Below are positions 6,952 through 13,324 of a DNA stretch of 31,567 nt, one piece after another; position 1 is the first letter of the stretch; the number at the start of each line of letters is the position of its first letter. The stretch comes from JBAYJY01 sp041664945 (GTDB taxonomy: Bacteria; UBP15; UBA6099): the NCBI GenBank assembly GCA_041664945.1, contig JBAYJY010000037.1, positions 1-31,567 on the forward strand. The letters are read 5' to 3'. The position numbers were made by a program, and so were the translations under genes. Under the pieces are notes generated by a model. It had not been told where the DNA came from. It did not search any database and worked only from the letters and a program-made list of their open reading frames with translations.

Positions 6952-8187
6952 TCAGCTTCCGAACTTCTGCTTAACAACCTTAAATGCGTTGTCGGCGACT
7001 TCAATGGATTTCTTTACGTCTTCCTCAGTGTGCGCGCACGAAACGAACCAGTTGTGGTGCGGGTGGAAAATCACGCCCTGTCTGGCGGCTTCCCCGCTGA
7101 ACAGTTGCTTTTTGAGGAAGTTCTTGTCGCCCACGATCCGCATGAACGGAATCGTGTACGGGCCGCTCATGGAGACCTCGAAACCGTACGCCTTGCCGCG
7201 GTCGATCAGACCGTCCCAAAGCATTTTGCCGATCCGATTCATATAATCCACTGCGTTGAGGCGCTTGAGCTCGTTTATCGTCGCGATGGCCGCCGCCATC
7301 GGCTGGATGCTGCTGAAGAAAGTTCCTGTAAACAAAACCTCTCCGGCGATTTTTTTGAATTTGTCTTTTCCGGTGCAAGCTGAAATCGGATAGGTGTTCG
7401 CGATCGCCTTCGAGAAACAGGCGAAGTCGGGATCGTAGCCGAAATAGTCATGCGAACCTGCGTGGCTGAGCCGGAACGCGGCGCGAACATCGTCGGAAAT
7501 AAGGACGATGTCCTCCTCGCGGCAGATCTTCTGGATGCCTTGCCACCAGTCGGGCCCCGGCATAACCTGATCCGCGTAAAGAATGTGGTGATAGGGAGTC
7601 AGAATGATGCAGGCGACCTGGCCTTTGTACTGTTGCACAAGTTTATGGACTGAATCGAGATTGTTGAATTCGCAAAAGTGCACGTGAGCGCGGTCTTCCT
7701 CAATGATGCCGCCGTGGCTGGGCGTGCTCCATGCCTGCGCGCCGTGGTATGCTCCGGTCGCCATGATGATCTTCTTGCGGCCGGTGTACTCGCGGGCCAC
7801 TCTCGTGCACCAGGTCGTCACGTCCGCGCCGTTCTTTCCGTACACGCACCAGTCCGCGCCTTTAATCGTCTTGACCAGCGTTTCGGCGAACTCCACGCTT
7901 ATCGCGCTTGGATGGCTCATGCCATCCCCTAAATCTCTAACCTTTTCGACCGCCGCGTCGACAACCGGATTCTTATAGCCGAGAATCATCGGTCCGAACC
8001 CGCACATCCAGTCTATGTATTCGTTTCCGTCCGGGTCCCAGTACTTGGAGCCTTCGCCGCGTTCGGCGAAGTACGGATATGATCCGGGGACTGTGAACGC
8101 CGGATGCTTGTGCCCGATGATTCCGCCCGGGATTACCTTGCAAGCCCGTTCAAAAATACCGAATGACTTTTCAAGTGAGAATGCCAT
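6952..8187 (-). CDS. Class III aminotransferase, glutamate-1-semialdehyde aminomutase-like (cassette A)
   Basis: This is a 411-residue PLP-dependent enzyme, a diverged paralogue of the gene at 4756 and alignable almost without gaps. The predicted PLP lysine is Lys260 (SKAIANTYPI), and the aspartate pair Asp232-Asp233 lies in SDDVRAAFR. The same non-classical GKNGADVTTW replaces the aminomutase GTEA region, and GAYHGAQAW carries the YHG loop. The C-terminus FKVVKQKFGS mirrors the paralogue's FAIVKKEFGS. The frame is open for 30 codons upstream, but I chose the ATG at 8187 because GGAGG lies 7 bases before it and the paralogue starts at the same place (MAF/MAL). It follows an SCP2-like gene after 34 bases and ends at a strong terminator. 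The substrate is unknown. Confidence 0.8.
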   Translation of the reverse strand: MAFSLEKSFGIFERACKVIPGGIIGHKHPAFTVPGSYPYFAERGEGSKYWDPDGNEYIDWMCGFGPMILGYKNPVVDAAVEKVRDLGDGMSHPSAISVEFAETLVKTIKGADWCVYGKNGADVTTWCTRVAREYTGRKKIIMATGAYHGAQAWSTPSHGGIIEEDRAHVHFCEFNNLDSVHKLVQQYKGQVACIILTPYHHILYADQVMPGPDWWQGIQKICREEDIVLISDDVRAAFRLSHAGSHDYFGYDPDFACFSKAIANTYPISACTGKDKFKKIAGEVLFTGTFFSSIQPMAAAIATINELKRLNAVDYMNRIGKMLWDGLIDRGKAYGFEVSMSGPYTIPFMRIVGDKNFLKKQLFSGEAARQGVIFHPHHNWFVSCAHTEEDVKKSIEVADNAFKVVKQKFGS

Positions 8188-8221
8188 AAAAGCGCCTCCG
8201 CTTAATTTTCTTTTGTCCGAA

Positions 8222-9001
8222 TTACGGCTCGATATATTTCTCGATCTTTTCGAGAACAACCGCCATGTTCTCAGCAAATCCGATCATTCCGTGAAGCTCA
8301 ATTTTACAAAGGCCAAGCGCCTCCATGAAATCGACTTTCCCGGTCAGCATGTCGTACGTCAGATCGATGCCCTTGATCTGCATTGAAACCATGTATTCCG
8401 GGGCCAGACCCTTCGTCGGCGTTATCGTGCCGCCCTGCTTGTCGATGTAGACCGCGGGCCCGTCCGGCATGACTCGCATTTCCATGATTCCGTTGATCGT
8501 CTTCTTCACGATCGGCATGACTTTAGGATCGTGCTCGCCGACCGCCTTCAGCGCGTACGCCGCAACCATGAGCTGCATCCGCGTGTGGAACTCGAAAATC
8601 TTCCGGTCCTTGAGCATCTCTTCCGTCGGCTTCAGGTACTTCTCCATCAGGTCCGTCAGCTTCGTGAACTTGCCGAGGATCCCCAAATGCCAGACTCCCC
8701 ACCACGGCAGCGGAACGACTTTGCCCTTCTTCTCGAACATGTTCACGACTTTCGTCGGGCTCGAGAAATAAAGGCCGATTGTCGGCAGAGACACCGTTCC
8801 CAGCTTCGCCGAGCACTTGCCGTCCTTGAAAATCAGGCAAACTCCCGGGCCGCCGGAGCAATGCATCTGAATCGTGCAATTCCATCCCTTGCACAGTTCC
8901 TGCGCCTCCTTGTCGAACGCCACAACTTCTTCAAGCTGCGGCAGCACGGCATTGAGGTAAATGTACGACTTTACTAAATCTCTCAGTTCGCTGTCTCCCA
9001 T
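8222..9001 (-). CDS. SCP2-like protein with two similar halves (cassette A)
   Basis: This 259-residue soluble protein is a paralogue of the gene at 6018. Two SCP2-like halves can be aligned by eye: residues about 40-125 (TIQMHCSGGPGVCLIFKDGK, then LYFSSPTKVVNMFEKKGK) and about 171-257 (IMEMRVMPDGPAVYIDKQGG, then LTYDMLTGKVDFMEALGLCK). The linker KYLKPTEEMLKD is shared with the other copy (YYMKPTEEMAKD). The start ATG has AAGGAG 7 bases upstream. It is the first gene of a two-gene unit with the aminotransferase at 6952. The promoter is less clear than for the other copy: a TAAAAT at 9023-9028 or a TATATT at 9054-9059 (minus strand) could serve. It probably binds a hydrophobic ligand, possibly the partner enzyme's substrate; this is inference. 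Confidence 0.7.
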   Translation of the reverse strand: MGDSELRDLVKSYIYLNAVLPQLEEVVAFDKEAQELCKGWNCTIQMHCSGGPGVCLIFKDGKCSAKLGTVSLPTIGLYFSSPTKVVNMFEKKGKVVPLPWWGVWHLGILGKFTKLTDLMEKYLKPTEEMLKDRKIFEFHTRMQLMVAAYALKAVGEHDPKVMPIVKKTINGIMEMRVMPDGPAVYIDKQGGTITPTKGLAPEYMVSMQIKGIDLTYDMLTGKVDFMEALGLCKIELHGMIGFAENMAVVLEKIEKYIEP

Positions 9002-9287
9002 CGCAACTCTCCTTGCGAAGCAATTTTAAAACATCCTTCACTAACTGCTGAACAATATACTATCGCAAAAAAAAAGTACAGTTTTTTTTAAAATTGCAGC
9101 GGTTTTTCAAAGCCCTCAAAAATTCGATATTTTGCCATTTCCGCCGCCGCTTTCCGGCGCGTCCCAACCACGAAAAAACACCCTCAAGCCTGCCGGATTG
9201 GCGTTTTGGGGAAAGTTTGTTATAATAAGCAATTGACGCGCGACAAGTTTTGTATAAAAGTATCGTTTTAGCAAATAGAGGCGCAAA
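9002..9287. other. Divergent control region between cassette A and the HD-GYP gene
   Basis: This gene-free stretch serves two divergent genes. It holds an unusual A-run/T-run inverted repeat (nine A at 9067-9075, GTACAG, eight T at 9082-9089), which could act as an upstream A/T element for the leftward genes. It also holds a clear rightward promoter at 9198-9226. I see no convincing small gene in it. Confidence 0.5.
9198..9226 (+). promoter_or_regulatory. Promoter of the HD-GYP gene
   Basis: TTGGCG (9198-9203), a 17-base spacer and a perfect TATAAT (9221-9226) form a strong sigma-70 promoter about 60 bases ahead of the start codon. A second, poorly spaced pair (TTGACG at 9233, TATAAA at 9253) lies just downstream. 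Confidence 0.7.
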
Positions 9288-10250
9288 ATGACTCAACATG
9301 TTGAAAACAATCCTCCGGCGGCGTCAGGCCTCGGATTGCACAACATGATAAAAGCCAAAACCCCGCATATCGGATTCTACTACGAAACGCCTTTGTATTA
9401 CGAAGCCAGCAAGGGCATCGGCTTCGAAGTCTACAAGCCGCCGTTCGTGACGATAAACGACATGCGCATCAAAAACGACCGGCTTCCCTCCACCCTTTAC
9501 ATCCACACGAAAGACAAGCTTACCGGCCTTAAGGAAATACAAAAAGCGCTGAACGTCCAGCTCGAATGCGACCTGAGAACGAATAATCCATCGCATGTAA
9601 AGTCGACGCTGATAGGCCTCGTGGACGAGACGATCAAAGACCCGTGCGAGGGCGGCATCGCGGGCGCCGTCGGAACGATGGAAATCGTTTTTTCGGAATA
9701 CCTCAAAAACAGAAGCGTAATCGACAATCTCATAAACGTCATGTCCAAGGATTACACCACCGCGGTTCATTCGGTGAACGTGATGGCGCTGACCTTGAGG
9801 TTCTGCATGTTCTGCAAAATGAAGGAGCGGGAATCGAAGAAACTGGGCCTTTCGGCGCTGCTGCACGACGTCGGCAAGTTGAAGATCAGCAATAAGATAC
9901 TGAAAGCCGACCGGCGGCTGACCGAAAGCGAATACGAACTGATGAAAAAGCACACGACGTTCGGTTATGAGATTCTTAAAAGCTGCAACCTTCCCGAGGA
10001 CATCAACCTCTGCGCGCTGAGCCATCACGAACGCGCGGACGGCAGCGGCTATCCGAACGGAGCTATAGACATAACGCACGAGGCTGAAATTATCGGCTTC
10101 ATCGACTGTTACGAGGCCCTTACCTGCAACGATCGCCCCTACCGGGACGCCGTGAAGCCCTTCGACGCGCTCACACACATCAAAAAAGAACTCAACCGCG
10201 GCAACTTCAAATTCAAGGTTTACGAGAGATTCGTTAAAAGTCTCGGCTGA
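9288..10250 (+). CDS. HD-GYP domain cyclic-di-GMP phosphodiesterase
   Basis: This 320-residue cytoplasmic protein should hydrolyse the second messenger cyclic-di-GMP. The HD-GYP domain spans about residues 145-315. Visible metal and signature residues are His161, His193-Asp194 (LLHDVGKLKI), His222, His246-His247-Glu248 (SHHERADGSGYP), the GYP at 254-256 and Asp273 (DCYEALTCNDRPYRDA). All key positions are intact, so activity is likely. The N-terminal 140 residues are a non-enzymatic region with no signal peptide or membrane helix, as in many bacterial HD-GYP proteins with a poorly defined sensory N-terminus. The ATG has GAGG 7 bases upstream. The gene precedes a GGDEF-EAL protein on the same strand, which suggests a shared cyclic-di-GMP circuit, although a gap of 196 bases and a separate promoter separate them. 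Confidence 0.88.
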   Translation: MTQHVENNPPAASGLGLHNMIKAKTPHIGFYYETPLYYEASKGIGFEVYKPPFVTINDMRIKNDRLPSTLYIHTKDKLTGLKEIQKALNVQLECDLRTNNPSHVKSTLIGLVDETIKDPCEGGIAGAVGTMEIVFSEYLKNRSVIDNLINVMSKDYTTAVHSVNVMALTLRFCMFCKMKERESKKLGLSALLHDVGKLKISNKILKADRRLTESEYELMKKHTTFGYEILKSCNLPEDINLCALSHHERADGSGYPNGAIDITHEAEIIGFIDCYEALTCNDRPYRDAVKPFDALTHIKKELNRGNFKFKVYERFVKSLG

Positions 10251-10331
10251 CTGCCTGCCCATGCATTAACATGATTTCCGTTATTATTAATTTCAGATAA
10301 AAATATTTCCCCGCCCACTCCCGCCCTGTTA

Positions 10332-10360
10332 TTGCCCGATTAATGATGTTAGAATATTTT
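10332..10360 (+). promoter_or_regulatory. Possible promoter of the CHASE4-GGDEF-EAL gene
   Basis: TTGCCC (10332-10337), a 17-base spacer and TATTTT (10355-10360) are a fair match. The resulting leader of about 80 bases is very GC-rich (10366-10412) and likely folded. I saw no match to a cyclic-di-GMP riboswitch core. Confidence 0.35.
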
Positions 10361-10446
10361 ATGGCGGAATCGCCGGCGGCGCGGCGGCTGCGGTCGAACG
10401 CCGGGCCGATAAGACATAAAAATTCTGAAAAAATGATGGCGCACGA

Positions 10447-13185
10447 GTGGGAATAAGACAAAAGACATTGTTGATAGTCGCCGTTGTGTTTATATGCCTC
10501 ATGGCGGCGCTTTACGCGGCCACGCAATTTCTAATGCTGCGCAGCTTCGAGGCCATCGAGAACGAGCGAGCCGCCGCAGATACCCTTCGCGTTAAGTCCG
10601 CCCTGTCGAATGAGATCGAAAACTTCAAGACAATGCTGACGGACTGGTCATCCTGGGACGACTCATACAAATTCATAGAGTCGCGGGACGACCTTTTTCT
10701 TGAAGCGAATGTAAAACGCGAGACATTCGAGAGCATGCGGATCGACCTGATGCTTTTCTTCAATAATGAAGGGGCTCTAATATACGGCCGCGAGTACGAC
10801 GCGAAAACAAACCGCCTGCTGCCGGCCGGCCGGGATGTCCTGCGCAAAATAGGCGCGGCAGGCCTTTCGAAACACGACGGAACGAACTCAGGCGCAAGCG
10901 GCATTGTATTGTTCCCGCGCGGCCCGATGATCATCTCATCAATGCCGATCCTGACGACTGAACAGCGCGGCCCGGCGAGAGGCGCGCTGGTAATGGGAAG
11001 ATGGCTGAACGGCGCGGAAATCTCGCGGCTGGTCTCTGTCACGCGCCAGCCGATGGAATTCCAAAGGCTCGACAGGCCGGTTTCGGCTGAAACGCTAAAG
11101 GTTCTCAAAATCACGGGCCGCGATCGTGGCATTGCGCTGAAGCCGCGCGGCAAAAACGTCATGGACGGCTACATGGTCATCAGAGACATTGCCGGCGCCC
11201 CGGCGCTGCTGATGAAAACGCCGATGAGACGCGATGTGTATCGGCAGAGCATTTCCGGAATCCGCTATTTCTTTGTATTTTTTACTCTCTCCGGGCTGAT
11301 AAGCGCAGTGATTCTCATACTGATGCTCCAAAAGGTCGTGCTCTCCCGGCTGATGGCGCTCGGGCGGGAACTTTCGCGCATCGGCAAGGGCCGCAGCATG
11401 TCCGCGCGCCTCTCGATCTCCGGCGGAGACGAGCTTTCAAAACTCGCCAAAAACGTAAACTCTATGCTCGACGGCCTCGAGACGGCGCAGCTCGAACTCG
11501 GCAGGCAGGAGTCGCTCCAAAAAAGCGCCGAGCAATACAGGACGCTCGTGGAGCGCTCTCCCAGCGCGGTTTTCATAATCGACTCCGGAAAAATTATCTT
11601 CACCAACAAGGCCGGGTTAACCCTGCTCGGCGCCACGTTTCCGGAAGAAGTGGTTGGAACAAAATTCACATCCTTCCTTCGCGAAGATTACAGGGATACC
11701 TTCAACGGCCTTATGCGGCAGATACGCGAGGGCAGCGACCTGCCGATGACGGTATGCACTCTGCTGAGATTCGACAGTCGCGCCATCCACGTAGAGATCG
11801 CCGGTTCTGCTTTCGCCTTTGAGGGCATTGAAGCGATTCAATTAGTCGCCCACGACGACACGCGGCGCCGGGAAGCCGAGATGCGCCTCAAGTTCATGGC
11901 CTACCACGACCCGCTCACCGAACTGCCGAACCGCGCTATGTTCAACAGCATGCTCGGCAACGCCATAATGAACTCCGAGGAAACGGACAGAAAGATCGCC
12001 GTCATGCTGCTCGATCTCGACCGTTTCAAGGAAATTAACGACACGATGGGACACAAATTCGGGGACGAAATGCTGATCGCCGTAGCGGAACGCCTTTGCG
12101 AGACAGCAGGCGAGGAATGCGTTATCGCGCGCTACAGCGGCGACGAGTTCCTCCTGATGTTCGAGGACCTCCGCTCTCAGCGCGAAGCCGAAGACACGGC
12201 CGCGTCCCTTATCGCCGCTGTCGCAAAGCCTTTCCTGAAACACGGCCACAGGCACTTTATAACCGCAAGCGTCGGCGTCAGCATGTTCCCTGACGACGCC
12301 GAATCCGTCGAGTCTCTCATAATGAACGCGGACATCGCCATGTACCGCGCCAAGGCGCGCGGCAGCAACAATTACATGTTTTACTCAGAGGAAATACGCT
12401 CCTCCGTTTTCGAGAAAAAGACGCTCGCTGACGAACTGCGCAAGGCGCTCGAAAGCAAAGACGGGCTGAGCCTCCATTACCAGCCGCTGATCGGCGTTAA
12501 GAACGGTGAAATCGTCGGCGCCGAAGCGCTCGCGCGCTGGAATCATCCTACTTTAGGCCACATCCCGCCGCGAAAATTCATTCCCGTCGCGGAAGAGACC
12601 GGCCTGATTTTACAGTTCGGCGAATGGGCGCTGGGCGTCGCGTGCGCGGACAACGTGCGCTGGCAAAAAAACGGATTGCCCCGCGTCCGCGTCGCAGTCA
12701 ACCTCTCGCCGAGGCAATTTCAGGACGAAAACCTTCAGTTGATCGTCTCCAAGGCCCTCGAGGACTCCGGCCTGCCGCCGGAATTCCTCGAACTCGAAAT
12801 CACTGAGGGCGCCGCCATGGCAAACATTGACAACGCGGTCCTGACTCTTCATCGCATTAACTCTCTCGGCGTATGTTTCTCCATCGACGATTTTGGAACC
12901 GGATACTCCTCACTCAGCTATCTCAACCAGTTCCCGTTAAGCTCGCTGAAAATCGACGCTTCGTTTGTACGCGATATTTTCAGCGGCGCGGACACTGCGG
13001 CGATCATCAAGGCTATCATAGTAATGACGCACTCGCTGAATATGAAAGTCACCGCCGAGGCTGTGGAAACCGTCGAACAACTCGATTTCCTTCGCGGGCA
13101 GGGCTGCGATTCGGCTCAGGGCTTCTACATGCACAAGCCAATGCCGGCGGACGAGTTCGAACGGCTTCTTCTTTCAACCATGTGA
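10447..13185 (+). CDS. Membrane CHASE4-HAMP-PAS-GGDEF-EAL cyclic-di-GMP enzyme
   Basis: This 912-residue inner-membrane sensor has both cyclic-di-GMP synthesis and breakdown domains. The order is: first membrane helix (about 7-27), periplasmic CHASE4 domain (about 35-270, with the typical DWSSWDDSYKF at 66-76), second helix (about 273-295), HAMP (about 297-350), PAS (about 362-470), GGDEF (about 483-645) and EAL (about 657-912). The GGDEF signature is SGDEF at 564-568, a variant that can still be active, and no RxxD inhibitory site precedes it. The EAL domain looks complete: EAL at 693-695, NLSPRQF, DDFGTGYS at 814-821, Lys835 and Glu871. It may be bifunctional or mainly a phosphodiesterase. 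The start is a GTG at 10447: an in-frame stop lies just upstream, no in-frame ATG precedes the first helix, and the ribosome site is weak. Confidence 0.88.
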   Translation: MGIRQKTLLIVAVVFICLMAALYAATQFLMLRSFEAIENERAAADTLRVKSALSNEIENFKTMLTDWSSWDDSYKFIESRDDLFLEANVKRETFESMRIDLMLFFNNEGALIYGREYDAKTNRLLPAGRDVLRKIGAAGLSKHDGTNSGASGIVLFPRGPMIISSMPILTTEQRGPARGALVMGRWLNGAEISRLVSVTRQPMEFQRLDRPVSAETLKVLKITGRDRGIALKPRGKNVMDGYMVIRDIAGAPALLMKTPMRRDVYRQSISGIRYFFVFFTLSGLISAVILILMLQKVVLSRLMALGRELSRIGKGRSMSARLSISGGDELSKLAKNVNSMLDGLETAQLELGRQESLQKSAEQYRTLVERSPSAVFIIDSGKIIFTNKAGLTLLGATFPEEVVGTKFTSFLREDYRDTFNGLMRQIREGSDLPMTVCTLLRFDSRAIHVEIAGSAFAFEGIEAIQLVAHDDTRRREAEMRLKFMAYHDPLTELPNRAMFNSMLGNAIMNSEETDRKIAVMLLDLDRFKEINDTMGHKFGDEMLIAVAERLCETAGEECVIARYSGDEFLLMFEDLRSQREAEDTAASLIAAVAKPFLKHGHRHFITASVGVSMFPDDAESVESLIMNADIAMYRAKARGSNNYMFYSEEIRSSVFEKKTLADELRKALESKDGLSLHYQPLIGVKNGEIVGAEALARWNHPTLGHIPPRKFIPVAEETGLILQFGEWALGVACADNVRWQKNGLPRVRVAVNLSPRQFQDENLQLIVSKALEDSGLPPEFLELEITEGAAMANIDNAVLTLHRINSLGVCFSIDDFGTGYSSLSYLNQFPLSSLKIDASFVRDIFSGADTAAIIKAIIVMTHSLNMKVTAEAVETVEQLDFLRGQGCDSAQGFYMHKPMPADEFERLLLSTM

Positions 13186-13276
13186 ATTGCGCCCACGGCC
13201 TCGCGGACGCGGATTCATTCCGAATCCGGATAACACACGTCTTTATTATGATCAATATATTTTTTGCCGCCTAAAA

Positions 13277-13285
13277 TGGTATAAT
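13277..13285 (+). promoter_or_regulatory. Extended -10 promoter of the hybrid kinase gene
   Basis: TGGTATAAT (13277-13285) is an extended -10 element with a perfect TATAAT, which can work without a -35 box. It lies about 40 bases ahead of the TTG start at 13325. Confidence 0.55.
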
Positions 13286-13324
13286 TGCCACATTATTCTA
13301 TTTGTCGAATGAAGAAGGCCTGAA

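Noticed and set aside
9060..9299. A 79-codon minus-strand frame in the divergent control region
   Set aside because: It spans the A/T inverted repeat and the HD-GYP promoter, has no ribosome site and no recognisable domain.
10361..10446. Cyclic-di-GMP riboswitch in the leader of the GGDEF-EAL gene
   Set aside because: The leader is GC-rich and folded, but I could not find the conserved core bases of the known GEMM-type riboswitches.
13309..13323. A four-codon upstream frame (ATG AAG AAG GCC TGA) just before the hybrid kinase start
   Set aside because: It coincides with the purine-rich ribosome site and is likely chance; nothing shows that it is translated.
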